A program made the position numbers and the translations under genes. DNA of 64,000 nucleotides from Siphonodentalium dalli (taxonomy: Eukaryota > Mollusca > Scaphopoda > Gadilida > Siphonodentaliidae), in the NCBI GenBank assembly GCA_032622095.1, contig CP136067.1, positions 201,052,681-201,116,680 of the forward strand. The letters are read 5' to 3'. This document shows positions 22,075 to 32,962 of the stretch, one piece after another. The notes under the pieces are model-generated. The model saw nothing but the letters and a program-made list of their open reading frames with translations, made no database searches and was not told where the DNA came from. Each line of letters begins with the position of its first letter. The stretch's first letter is position 1.

Positions 22075-23173
22075 ATAAGTTAATAAATTTTGATGCTAAT
22101 GGGCCAGAGTAGCCACATAATATGATCCCTCTCAGTTCCGTTTCAATGTTCTGCCCATTTCCGTTCAAAGACATAGAGAATCCCAAAAGAAGTTTTCGGC
22201 AAAAATTCATACTGCATTCCTTTAACTGATTTGTCATGCCTCATAATGCACTTGGACAATCAGAATATAACATTTAGTTACCAGTTGATTAAGTAGCATG
22301 TGTAATAACAAAGTGAGTCACAATTTGCAACCTTTTCGAAACAGCTTGTAATAATGTTCGGAATAAATATGATAAATCAACTTTTTACCATATTTGGTTG
22401 CCATTTTGCAAGCCATCTTGAGTAATTTAGTCTAAAACACCTCAGTGTCACACATTTAAGATAGATCAAAAGTATAAATCACATTTGATACCAAAGATAG
22501 TTCCATTTACTTGAAAAAATGGAGCAAACCTGAAAAGTTATTTTTTTTCCGATTTTGATACCAAGTTTGTGATAGCAAAAAATCCCATAATTCTGGTAAT
22601 TTCAGTGGTTAAATTAGTAAAAATTAATCAAGGTGCATCATAAATATTAGCAGTCAATGTATATCAGACAGAATAGTCAATTTTATTCATCAACCACACT
22701 TATAAGCGGTTGCACGGCACGCTGGTGCAATATTTACCATTTTTCATATTTTGGCCGCCATTTTGGCAGCCATTGTGAGCCAAAGTGACAATTTTGATAC
22801 CATTGAGTCGGAATATTCATAAGAAATATAATGCATCACTTACATTACACAGTCCTGCCAATATTTGATGAAATGTGACTAGAATCCCGAATTGTGATTT
22901 TTTTTTTGTGAAATGTTATACCGCGTTCTGTAAACTAGATTTTTTGAATGATCGGAAGGGGTGGGGATATTTTATTTCACCGATGGCCTGTTAACATGCT
23001 AAATACAAAATAAAGTGACAATTCTCAACCAGTTCCAAACAGCAGAAACTTATCTTAAAGATATCAGTAAAAAAACTTAACATTTTCCACTACCGGTCGC
23101 CATTTTGGCTGCCATCCTGGGCGGTGAGTTCCAATTTTGGCATAAAAAGGTGTCGTTATGTCTTAGCTTCACA

Positions 23174-23515
23174 ACAATGTATACTTATGTATACATATGA
23201 CACGATATTATCACTATAATTTCATCAAATTTCAACAAACTGACTTAACGGAAAATGGCAGCCATATTGGACGCCATCTTGAATTACAAAAAAATGCTCA
23301 AAGCGGATTTTAGCGGAGTTTGGATATGTTATAGAGGAGATCTTCCTCTTCAAAATGATATATAAACCAATTTAGTCCGAATTTATTCTAGGGTGACCCA
23401 AAAATTTTAGTTTATCGACCAGACTATAACCCCTCATTTTAGCTTTTAATGAGAATCATACCAAAAAAATCTATTTTTCAAAAGTTTGTTATTTTCCCTT
23501 TTTTTGTGGTGGTGC
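23174..23515. other. AT-rich DNA with a GGCAGCCATATTGG-type motif
   Basis: Contains one 'ggcagccatattggacgccatcttg' phrase like those in the inverted-repeat arms and at 62.7-63.7 kb. No gene recognised. Confidence 0.45.
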
Positions 23516-23518
23516 TTC

Positions 23519-24250
23519 TCACTGGAAGATGGAGGAGACGTAGATGTTGTCTGTCTTTGTATTTGTTCTTTTTTGTTGCTGTTGTTGCCTGTGTTCTTCT
23601 TTCCATTGATAGTGCTCTTTCATGAACTTATCCGTTTCTTGAATTGTTTTCATCATTAAGGCTGCTTTTTCTTGTTTTTCATCTTCCGTGGGCGACGCCG
23701 GCCTCTCCAGGTATCTAGGCGTCGCGGGGACGGTGTGGTAGATTCCGTCCCTGGTGGAGACTGACTAAGTGGTGATTCCAGCTCCACAACGAAGACAGCG
23801 GCGGGGATGTCCGGGGGGTGACGTCGGTGTCCCAGTTTCCACTGCCCTCGTCGACGACAGAGACACCAGGGTTAACTTCGGCGTCACTGCACCTGCTGGT
23901 GGTGGTATCTTCAGCAGGCCGATTTGCTGTCCCGGAGGCCAAGTGGGAGGGAACTGGGCGTCTCTCAGTTCCCCGTTTCCACTCGGCCCTCCTGATGGCA
24001 TCTCTGCGGCGTCGTGAAGGGGTCTTCTTCCGTGGAGTGCGGTCGGTCCGTACAGGCCACGGCCGGTGGCGGATTCTACCGGGGTGACCTGGAACTTCAA
24101 AACCACGTCCAGTCTACCCGTATTAGCATGGAGAGACCAGCTAATACAATGGGCAGACTGGAAACCACTCAGCACGCTGCAGACTTGGCTGGGGATTAAA
24201 TCCATAGTCAGCCAAGTCTTACAAAAACATCGACGGCCACTCAAAGGATT
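23519..24250 (-). pseudogene. Decayed GC-rich coding remnant, possibly a transposon gag-like ORF
   Basis: This is the most GC-rich stretch of the region and is protein-like on the minus strand, but reading needs frame changes. Upstream, one frame gives a run rich in basic residues (RKKTPSRRRRDAIRRAEWK) and then an acidic stretch with NPGVSVVDEGSGNWDTD. Downstream, a different frame, open from about 23764 to a TGA at 23519-23521, encodes IYHTVPATPRYLERPASPTE and then a coiled-coil-like Lys/Glu/Gln tail (MKEHYQWKEEHRQQQQQ). At least two frame changes separate them. Splicing could explain one: 'ccacttag' at 23764-23771 resembles an acceptor. I cannot assign a family; basic-then-acidic composition without a recognised enzyme suggests a retroelement ORF1 or gag. 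Confidence 0.45.
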
Positions 24251-24409
24251 AGAAGAGCTATCGCTAGCACGTCCATCCCCTGAATGACCGGTAGCGTGAA
24301 TCTATGAAAAATAATTCAGCATACGTTTTGATTATGTTCCTATTACGTGTGACTTAGCAATAAATCAACCAATACAACTTCAAATAGCACCCAACCACCA
24401 CCGGATTAC

Positions 24410-24735
24410 TGATGGCTACTGACCAGATAACTACTTATAGTAACAACCACCGGCCATAACAGGAGTACACGAAGACTGATGGCTACTGACCAGATAACTA
24501 CTTATAGTAACAACCACCGGCCATAACGGGAGTACACGAAGACTGATGGCTACTGACCAGATAACTACTTATAGTAACAACCACCGGCCATAACAGGAGT
24601 ACACGACGACTGATGGCTACTGACCAGATGACTACTTATAGTAACCACCAACGGCCATAACGGGAGTACACGACGACTGATGGCTACTGACCAGATGAAT
24701 ATTTATAGTCCAGATGACTACTTATAGTATCGTGT
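24410..24735 (+). repeat. 67-bp minisatellite
   Basis: About 4.7 tandem copies of 'tgatggctactgaccagata...acaggagtacacgaagac', starting at 24410, 24477, 24544, 24611 and 24678. Period 67 bp, with few substitutions between copies. Confidence 0.95.
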
Positions 24736-24849
24736 GTCTAGACACTGTCTCAGATTACAAGGTCGTGATATTTCTGGTGTATTATAATTTCCCAAGAATG
24801 TCACCGGTTCCAAACAAAGATATAGAGCTGTTTACTCTATTGATAGTAA

Positions 24850-25210
24850 CGTTATGCATTCAACGGACATGTCTCATTCGAGCCTCCAAATTATGTCTAT
24901 GTAAGTTGGAGGAACGGCTACGATGGGTCGATAAATACACGAAATATTGATATGCCGGCTTCATATGCTCTGAAAAAACACTTGCCAATGTCACAGCCAT
25001 TTTCCAAACGTTTTCAATTTTTCGCCCGAAGTCAGACAACGCTCTTTATTGCTACCATATCAGGAATAGAATAACACGGAACGCTCTTTTATCTTCCATG
25101 TCGTGCAAATGGCTGTTTTTGTTTGGGACCCAAACATCTTTTTCATAATTTCATTTTTCATTACTTCAATGCGACTTTTTTGGGTTACAGAATGCTCGTG
25201 GAAAGGTAGT
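24850..25210 (+). repeat. Second copy of the 8725-9180 dispersed repeat
   Basis: Direct-orientation copy; see landmarks listed for 8725-9180. Divergence is substantial. Confidence 0.75.
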
Positions 25211-25242
25211 TATATACAGTTGTTGCCCGCGATTGAGTTAAA

Positions 25243-25342
25243 CACGGGGATTTGTCGCCCGCTCGAGACCTGGAATGTCACCCGAGGGTCACCAAGGCCC
25301 GAAGGTGACATTCCAGGTCGAGAGCGGCGACAAATCCCCGTG
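25243..25342. repeat. 100-bp palindrome with ~40-bp arms
   Basis: 'cacggggatttgtcgcccgctcgagacctgg' pairs with 'ccaggtcgagagcggcgacaaatccccgtg' on either side of a ~20-bp centre. A few mismatches in the arms. An unusually GC-rich hairpin in AT-rich surroundings. Confidence 0.9.
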
Positions 25343-26945
25343 TCTCCCGAACACAAGGGTGACAACTGTTTTGTTATCTGACAAAAGAGTACACACAAAC
25401 ATTCTTAATGGCATGCCTAATTATGCGCGTATATTCGTTAATCCAGCTCGAAGAGTTAATTTTATGTTGGAATCCTCGCTTTTTAGAAAATGAAACGTTC
25501 ACATTTTGGATCAATTGACACACCCATAATTTGCGGAGCTATTGTCCGGTTAGTGTGCTGGCCGCATGGTGAGAATCGGTTCACGGAAGGAGGACTAAAG
25601 CGGCGAAATGTTCGGTGTCGTTTTAGATGAGCGTAAAGACACAGCAAACCGTGTTAATTTCGAGAACGCTAAAATGTGAAACTTACACGTTGTAGTGGTG
25701 CCAAAAGAAATTGACAACTGTTCCAGACTGTTATGCAACATAAGGGTATTCATATGAAGTCGGATGAATGTATAACCGAAGAAATTGTCGATTGATGAAT
25801 AGTAAAGAGTGGATATTTGATATTTAGAGCTTAGTACAGAAAAGTATTTGTGACGTATGTACATCGTGTGTGCAATTGTCTACAGTATATACCAACTGCT
25901 TAATACGGTTTATCTATTTGTTCCACGGTATTCATTATTGATATAAAAAAGTCCAATAGGAACATTACACCTTATAAGGGATTTATGTCCGTGATAACAC
26001 CAGTTATACATAGCGTGCTTTAATTGCAAATTAAAGACAACAATTATGCAAATTAGCAAACACCACAGATCGGGGTTGTTACGAAACAGTGGGGTTTATA
26101 AAATGCGTGTTCGGACATGATTTATATGCACCAGGATCTTTAGAAAATGTTTGGAACTTTCCAGAAATATGTTCGCACCTCACTATCTCTGCGAAAAAAA
26201 AAACGATTCCGCACGAATCTTTTAGACTTGATGTCAACTCATTTCCTCGAGTTTCATAATACATAAAATAGGCTTCTAATGGGCAGTACTATTGCCCACT
26301 TTTGTTTTTCATGCAGTATATATATATTTATAATAATAAAACACGAAGTTGTTGGCAGATGGACTGGTTTAGCCTGTCCGTGTAATACGAGTCTCAGCTG
26401 TCTGGACATCGACGCAATCATGTATGGTGTTTTGCGCGCCCATGTAGCTCGTGACGTCCTGATGTGCGCCGTGACGTCATGGCGTCTTGATCGGTTTCCA
26501 GAAAGAAATCATTCAATATTGTTCATTTATGAACAATTTATTACCACAATAAAACCAGATAACGATGCAAATTAAGTATATATGTGGATTTAAATTACAA
26601 TTGATGCAACCATTTCATATTAGCGCGTCGTGTGCATTCTTTACAGTATGTTACTATGTAGTTCCGGTATGACGTAACATGTTCGCGGAAGGACACATAA
26701 ACAGATAAACAGATAAACAGAGAACCGGACCGAAAACATTACTTGCGTCCAGCATAGACTGGCGCAAGTAAATATAATTAAATACACAATTAGCTGGGAA
26801 ATCTGCACTCTGACCATGTTCACGGACAGGAGGTATATATGTAGATTCAATCTAAACTAATCTAAATGACTGCTTTGGTAACTTTTTCCGATTCGAATCT
26901 GGCTCATTTCAAAATGTTTGTTTTGTTCCTGTCATTAAAAGTATC
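25343..26945. other. Unassigned AT-rich DNA
   Basis: Only short, non-protein-like open frames, a (TAT)n-like tract near 26316 and a triplicated 'agataaac' phrase near 26700. No supported feature. Confidence 0.5.
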
Positions 26946-26950
26946 TTAAG

Positions 26951-27352
26951 CTATTCATAAGTCGGATTACTTTCGAAGTATCTTTTCAAGAAAGGATCTT
27001 TGGAAAGACGCAAATTCATTGCATATGAACATACAATGGTATGCGTTACCCTTTGTATCCTCACCGTAAAGTTGGCAACGTGAACAATGAACTTCTGAAT
27101 TTTCCATCTGGAAACATCAATAGGGAGTCGATTATTTATAGTTCTCAGTTTGATCAGGTATGATACACTATTAATATTAAGAGTATATGTTGAACTCTGG
27201 GCCATAGTTTCATTCCATGTTTGCAGGTAACGATTGTTCAACATATCGAGCAAGGTATTTCCATTGTATTCGTCGGTACAGGTAGGTTTATGCAAATGAG
27301 TGCCATTATAGTGCACAATCACCATAGGTGTACCATTCAAGCTAGTCGTCAT
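26951..27352 (-). CDS. Hypothetical open frame, 133 codons
   Basis: A minus-strand frame with mixed amino-acid composition, beginning MTTSLNGTPMVIVHYNGTH. It is not a repeat artefact and is one of the few long non-repetitive frames in the window. I recognise no domain. Another same-strand frame (27375-27562) lies just upstream, separated by in-frame stops, and the two could be remnants of one decayed gene, perhaps of a mobile element. Confidence 0.25.
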   Translation of the reverse strand: MTTSLNGTPMVIVHYNGTHLHKPTCTDEYNGNTLLDMLNNRYLQTWNETMAQSSTYTLNINSVSYLIKLRTINNRLPIDVSRWKIQKFIVHVANFTVRIQRVTHTIVCSYAMNLRLSKDPFLKRYFESNPTYE

Positions 27353-27374
27353 TCAAACTTTAGTTGCAATTTAG

Positions 27375-27562
27375 CTAATTATATTTGATAAAAAAACAGG
27401 TAGGCTCAAAAATATGATATCTAGTTCCATAGATAAGTAAAATCATATGCACCAAATCGTCTATCACAGTACCATTCTGAGATGTGTATACATGTACATC
27501 ATTCATAGTTAAATCCGATGCATAATCCTCCAATAACCCTTTACCCAACAGAAGGGCCCTGT
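27375..27562 (-). pseudogene. Open-frame remnant truncated by a palindromic element
   Basis: Downstream of the palindromic element on the minus strand a short frame encodes LLLGKGLLEDYASDL, then NDVHVYTSQNGTV and LLIYGTRYHIFEP before stopping. The computed start of the frame lies inside the palindrome, so the original N terminus was removed or displaced. Family not recognised. Confidence 0.25.
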
Positions 27563-27787
27563 GCCAATGCATTCTCTTATATATGCGAGTCGACCATAGG
27601 TCGCCTCGCATATATAAGAGAATGCATTGGCTTAACACATTAAAAATTATAAAATTGTTAAAGAATGTAAGAAAAAATGGTAAAAAGTGTTAAAAAAAAG
27701 TTTTTGTTTAGGCCAATGCATTCTCTTATATATGCGAGGCGACCTATGGTCGACTCGCATATATAAGAGAATGCATTGGCACAGGGC
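27556..27787. mobile_element. Nested palindromic foldback element (232 bp)
   Basis: Two 69-bp units, 27563-27631 and 27712-27780, are exact reverse complements of each other, and each is itself almost a perfect palindrome ('gccaatgcattctcttata' ... 'tatataagagaatgcattggc'). Only the 15-bp centres (TCGACCATAGGTCGC versus GCGACCTATGGTCGA) give orientation. They flank an 80-bp A/T-rich spacer, and the inverted identity extends 7 bp further outward (gccctgt / acagggc). It looks like a very short DNA element whose terminal inverted repeats are palindromes. Confidence 0.9.
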
Positions 27788-28074
27788 ATAACTGTAACTA
27801 TCACAATGTGGTCAAGGAGCCGGTTCCAATGACATCCATATTTGTATGGTTCTATTGAGACAGACCGAAGATATTTTAGGCTGTTGAAGCTTTATTTGGC
27901 CGGTTTTGGCCGGTTTGTTGGGTAAAGGGATAAGAGACAGCATACACGAATCGGATTATTTATAATAAGATGAAACTGTCATTGACAATGTAGCTCAACT
28001 TAGACAGACGTTAATTTTTATGCTGACCAGTCTATGGATTGATCAAGATTTCTCCAATAAATGTGGACTGCAAG

Positions 28075-29080
28075 GTGCGTCCATTGATTAAAATGTGAAA
28101 TCCAAGATGGCTACTAATGGCTTGTAATTTAACGAATGTCGGGGGGAATCGATGGCTCCAATCTAAACGTCAAAAGTTTGATGCCGATCGGCGGAGGGAT
28201 ATTGCCTGTATACTGTGCCGAATGCTTACCGGTGAACGGACGGATGCAATGGCGGACTTGGTCGTCAACCCATCGCAATAGCTCAAACATAGCTCACAGT
28301 TGAGTTAAAATCAGTTCTCCTAAAACGTGAGCTGTCCGTGGGTGTCCCGATGGATTCAAATGTAAAATCCAAGACGGTCGTCAACGGCCATGTTCTTCGA
28401 TGACATTCTGAACAATTTAGTAGATCCCACCAGGAGGTCACCCAGATGATTCAATATGGGGTGAATCTGATCAAAGCTGATGGGTGCAGGGCATGTCATG
28501 CAAAGAGTATTATCCAAGATGGTTGTCCGTGGCCACGTTTTTGATCGACAATCGTTCGATTTCTTCTAACTAGAGGCCATCCCGAACATGACTTTTAAAT
28601 TTGGGCTCAATCGGATGAAAAATTTTGGCAGTTGGGTTTGCCGAATTATTTGTTCATGCAAAGAGTAACACCCTAAATGTCTGCCGACAGCCATGTTTTG
28701 ATCGGTAATCATTTACATTCGATGGCTTCCATCTACAGGTGAACACAATAACATTGGACTGCATTTTTTGCCGATGGATTAAAATGTGAAATTAAAAATG
28801 GATGTTGTTGGCACTTCGTTTTAAAAATATAAATTCGGGAAAAAATTGATGATTCCTATTCAGATGTCACCCTGAAGATCCAATGAAGTTTTGTGATGAT
28901 TGGACGCGGGATATACCCTGTGGCATGTGTCGAAGACTATTGTCATGTAAATAGTAAAATCCAATATCGGTGGCGGCAGGCATGTTTTTCATTAAAACTC
29001 GTTCAAATTCTAGAGCTACATGTAAAAAAACATCTAGATTTGATTCCAAACATGACTGTGCATTCTTACCTTCATTAAGT
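28075..29080 (+). repeat. Degenerate ~150-bp satellite with AAGATGG motif
   Basis: Phrases like 'aatccaagatggctgtcaacggccatgtt' followed by 'gatc..caatcg' recur at roughly 28100, 28250, 28368, 28512, 28671, 28790 and 28960. Copies are strongly diverged. Similar phrases occur at 48830-49040 and 62.7-63.7 kb. Confidence 0.65.
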
Positions 29081-29251
29081 TGAGATCAAAAGCAGTAAAT
29101 GTGTTTAAATCATAAGTGGAATGGGTGGATCCACAATCTGTGAGAGAAAGAGACTTATTTTGCCCACGTTTTTTTTGGTTGAAGTGAATTTTTGTTATCA
29201 GCCCTGCATTCGGAATTTCTTAATGATCCTCACTCTCATCCCGCCAATGTA

Positions 29252-29863
29252 AAGTAAATTTGTATTAATGTATACACCCATCAGTAAGCCCGGGTAGGGG
29301 CGTGAATTGTGAATTTGTATTAATATATACACCCATCAGTAAGCCCGGGTAGGGGCTGAATTGTGAATTTGTATTAATGTATACACCCATCAGTAAGCCC
29401 GGGTAGGGGCGTGAATTGTGAATTTGTATTAATATATACACCCATCAGTAAGCCCGGGTAGGGGCTGAATTGTGAATTTGTATTAATGTATACACTCATC
29501 AGTAAGCCCGGGTAGGGGCGTGAATTGTGAATTTGTATTAATATATACACCCATCAGTAAGCCCGGGTAGGGGCTGAATTGTGAATTTGTATTAATGTAT
29601 ACACCCATCAGTAAGCCCGGGTAGGGGCGTGAATTGTGAATTTGTATTAATATATACACCCATCAGTAAGCCCGGGTAGGGGCGTGAATTGTGAATTTGT
29701 ATTAATATATACACCCATCAGTAAGCCCGGGTAGGGGCTGAATTGTGAATTTGTATTAATGTATACACCAATCAGTAAGCCCGGGTAGGGGCTGAATTGT
29801 GAATTTGTATTAATGTATACACCCATCAGTAAGCCCGGGCAGGGGCGTGAATTTTGAATTTTG
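29252..29863 (+). repeat. 55-bp minisatellite, copy 1
   Basis: About eleven tandem copies of 'gtgaatttgtattaatgta' + 'tacacccatcagtaagcccgg' + 'gtaggggcgtgaatt'. Alternate copies differ by ATG/ATA and by 'gcgtg'/'gctg' (55 versus 54 bp), giving a ~109-bp dimer as higher-order unit. The 6.3-kb tandem duplication begins inside this array at about 29413. Confidence 0.95.
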
Positions 29864-29990
29864 TTACACAAAAACTTGGGACTGGGCTGACATTCGAGGA
29901 CCCCACATGAAAAATCTCAGTTAGCATTTATCTAATCTATTGTCGTTGTGTATAAAAATCATGATGTCTTATAAAGTTATTTTACAATGG

Positions 29991-30127
29991 TGTGTACAGT
30001 ATGTGGTTTTCTTGTACGAGTCCAGGTTGTGGTAAAAAGTCATATTGAACAAAAGACGCAGTGTCGAACCCAATATTACTTTTCACCACAATCTGCACGA
30101 GTACAAGAAAAACACATACTGTACACA
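29991..30127. repeat. Imperfect hairpin with ~55-bp arms, copy 1
   Basis: 'tgtgtacagtatgtggtttt' plus 'cttgtacgagtccaggttgtgg' pairs with 'ccacaatctgcacgagtacaag' plus 'aaaaacacatactgtacac'. The arms have several mismatches and a ~25-bp loop. The small open frames over it are incidental. Confidence 0.85.
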
Positions 30128-30796
30128 ACATTGTATAGTGACATTTTTATTATCCATCTGTGTGCTCATCCAAATTTTGGGAATAAAACTTTTGTGGTTA
30201 TTTTTGCTATTTATCGGCACTTGATATAAAGGTCTGTAGCTGATCATCAAAAAGCATGGTTTGGAACAGTAAACACGGAAGTGAAAATAAAACTCAATGT
30301 GGAAGTGAAACGTCTGCTAAATCCACAAAAGTGTTGCGCGCTCATCACAATCTCACCGATTCATTTGGCAGAGTTACTTCGTGGCGTCACGGAGTCCCGA
30401 TAAAAAAACACTTGGGAGTCCAATATGACTTTCGGGAGTCCAATATGACTTTTTCCCGGATAATCACGTGACGGCTTTTGCCCAATCAGAAAGAGTGTTG
30501 GTTAGGGGATGGACAATACATTAATTTATTTAATGAAAACAATTGGTTTTGTGTTTTATTTTGTTAGATAGATATTTAAAATATGAAGCAAAGATCATCT
30601 CATAATACAACATTTTGTGAAACACAATGGGGCAAATAGCATTAATGAGTTGTTTTGCAGGAATTGTGTCATCTTCATCCAGAGTCAACCTGACATCAAT
30701 GTACATGTCACACTCACTATCTAAGATCGAAAAATGGGGTGGGCTTATCTACGAGCACCACCCCATGATTTATTTTGGGAAAAACATAGACTGAGC

Positions 30797-31013
30797 GTAT
30801 CCCCAGGGATGTGTTTACTGATGGGTATATACGTATCCCCAGGGATGTGTTTACTGATGGGTATATACGTATCCCCAGGGATGTGTTTACTGATGGGTAT
30901 ATACGTATCCCCAGGGATGTGCTTACTGATGGGTATATACGTATCCACAGGGATGTCTTTACTGATGGGTAAATACAGGGATGTGTTTACTGATGGGTAT
31001 ATACAGTAATTGT
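30797..31013 (+). repeat. 36-bp minisatellite, copy 1
   Basis: About six copies of 'gtatccccagggatgtg' + 'tttactgatgggtatatac'; the last copies are truncated. The period of 36 bp leaves frames open on both strands (12-residue repeats). The core 'ttactgatgggt.tata' is the reverse complement of part of the 55-bp repeat at 29252-29863. Confidence 0.93.
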
Positions 31014-31344
31014 TTTCAATGTTTCGCTTAAAATAAGACAAACGCTCACTATACCAGGAATACGCTGGCCATGTACGGACGCTGTATGTCGTGGTACAGA
31101 TATAATGAATTATTTTGTTTATGGTGCGATTGATTCCACACATATGACCTGAATAAGTATTCCAAATCACAGGAATACAAATTCCGCGTAAAGCTTTTCG
31201 TCAACATATTTGGATTGCCAGAAGAGCAGCATGTGGCAGTCGAGAGCAGAAGATCAGCATGTGGCAGTCGAGAGCAGAAGATTAGCATGTGGCAGTCGAG
31301 AGCACTGCATGGTAAACTGACGCTTCAGGCCGTCAATATTTTGA
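31014..31344. other. Spacer between minisatellites, unit 1
   Basis: Contains three tandem copies of 'agcatgtggcagtcgagagcagaagat' near 31225-31305 (27-28 bp period). No gene is recognised. Confidence 0.7.
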
Positions 31345-32560
31345 GTTCGAATTATCTCCAATGTAACGAGATTAAAAATCATCAGAAAGTGTACAGAGGA
31401 ATACATTCGAATTATCTCCAATGTAACGAGATTAAAAATCATCAGAAAGTGTACAGAGGAATACATTCGAATTATCTCCAGTGTAATGCAATTAAAAATC
31501 ATCGGATAAAGTGTACAGAGGAATACAGTCCCCAGTCTATCGCGATTAAAAATCATCGAATAAAGTGTACAGATGAATACAGTCCCCAGTCTATCGCGAT
31601 AAAAAATCATCGAATAAAGTGTACAGAGGAATACAGTCCCCAGTCTATCGCGATTAAAAATCATCGAATAAAGTGTACAGAGGAATACAGTCCCCAGTCT
31701 ATCGCGATTAAAAATCATTGAATAAAGTGTACAGAGGAATACAGTCCCCAGTCTATCGCGATTAAAAATCATCGAATAAAGTGTACAGAGGAATACAGTC
31801 CCCAGTTTATCGCGATTAAAAATCATCGAATAAAGTGTACAGAGGAATACAGTCCCCAGTCTATCGCGATTAAAATCATCGAATAAAGTGTACAGAGGAA
31901 TACAGTCCCCAGTCTATCGCGATTAAAAATCATCGAATAAAGTGTACAGAGGAATACAGTCCCCAGTATATCGCGATTAAAACTCATCGGATAAAGTGTA
32001 CAGAGTAATGCAGTTCGAATTATCTCCAGTGTAACGCGATTGAAATTATCGGATAAAGTGTACAGAGGAATACAGTCCCCAGTCTATCGCGATTAAAAAT
32101 CATCGAATAAAGTGTACAGAGGAATACAGTCCCCAGTCTATCGCGATTAAAAATCATCGAATAAAGTGTACAGAGGAATACAGTCCCCAGTCTATCGCGA
32201 TTAAAAATCATCGAATAAAGTGTACAGAGGAATACAGTCCCCAGTCTATCGCGATTAAAAATCATCGAATAAAGTGTACAGAGGAATACAGTCCCCAGTC
32301 TATCGCGATTAAAAATCATCGAATAAAGTGTACAGAGGAATACAGTCCCCAGTCTATCGCGATTAAAAATCATCGAATAAAGTGTACAGAGGAATACAGT
32401 CCCCAGTCTATCGCGATTAAAAATCATCGAATAAAGTGTACAGAGGAATACAGTCCCCAGTCTATCGCGATTAAAACTCATCGGATAAAGTGTACAGAGG
32501 AATGCAGTTCGAATTATCTCCAGTGTAACGCGATTGAAATTATCGGATAAAGTGTACAGT
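31345..32560 (+). repeat. 54-bp minisatellite, copy 1
   Basis: Over twenty copies of a 54-bp unit ('gattaaaaatcatcgaataa' + 'agtgtacagaggaatacag' + 'tccccagtctatcgc'), with divergent edge variants carrying 'ttcgaattatctccagtgtaacg'. The divergent variant also appears mid-array near 32010-32060 and again at the end, marking two sub-blocks. The period of 18 codons gives 190-200-codon frames on minus that have no independent support as genes. Confidence 0.95.
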
Positions 32561-32960
32561 GGATTCCTCCACGTGTGTGGTAGGGAGACAGCGAGCGGGA
32601 AAATGGTCGATGATGAAAACAAAACTTACCTTGTCTGGTTTCTGAGAATAACTTATTCAGAATCTTCACAGTCCAAGAATAATGCGGTTATTATACTCCC
32701 CTTGGTATTGTCTGCGCATATAACACGTACACAATCAATTAGTAACAATATAAATGCGCTGGACCAGGAATCCGATACAGGGTATAGATATATTGTTTCT
32801 GCAATGTTCGCGCAAACACCAATTATCGAGACCCACAGAGATATGTGGGTACTTGCACAGATCTTTTAATTCACTGACGTTAAAGGTCCATTCAGGATTC
32901 CATACCACTTTGTTACGAAATGCATTTGTTTTATTATTAAGATGAGTTTACTCGAAATCG
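32561..32960. other. Spacer between minisatellites, unit 1
   Basis: A 111-codon plus-strand frame (32534-32869) starts inside the minisatellite and runs into this stretch. It has mixed composition but no recognised domain and no clear splice or start support, so I do not call it a gene. Confidence 0.4.
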
Positions 32961-32962
32961 CG

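Larger units (their letters stand above)
18391..23173. mobile_element. ~4.8-kb inverted-repeat (foldback-like) element
   Basis: The left arm (about 18391-19385) and right arm (about 22075-23173) are diverged reverse complements roughly 1 kb long. Shared landmarks are the outer 'tgtgaagctaagacataac', 'ggcggcc'/'ggtcgcc', 'atctttaagataagtttct', 'aaaattcgattttacagaacgcggtata' and the inner 'atgtggctactctggcccat'. The interior holds two blocks of degenerate satellite and a copy of the 3530-4000 repeat module. No transposase is seen and no clear target-site duplication was found. It may be a decayed non-autonomous DNA element or an inverted duplication. Confidence 0.75.

Noticed and set aside
29987-30229. 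80-codon frame starting with a CxxC pair, resembling a zinc finger
   Set aside because: The frame lies over an imperfect hairpin; there is no matching His pair with correct spacing, so it is not a zinc finger.
31215-32622. 168-200-codon frames with an 18-residue repeat, on both strands, also at 37535-38888
   Set aside because: Generated by the 54-bp minisatellite; open on both strands and without domain, signal or splice evidence.
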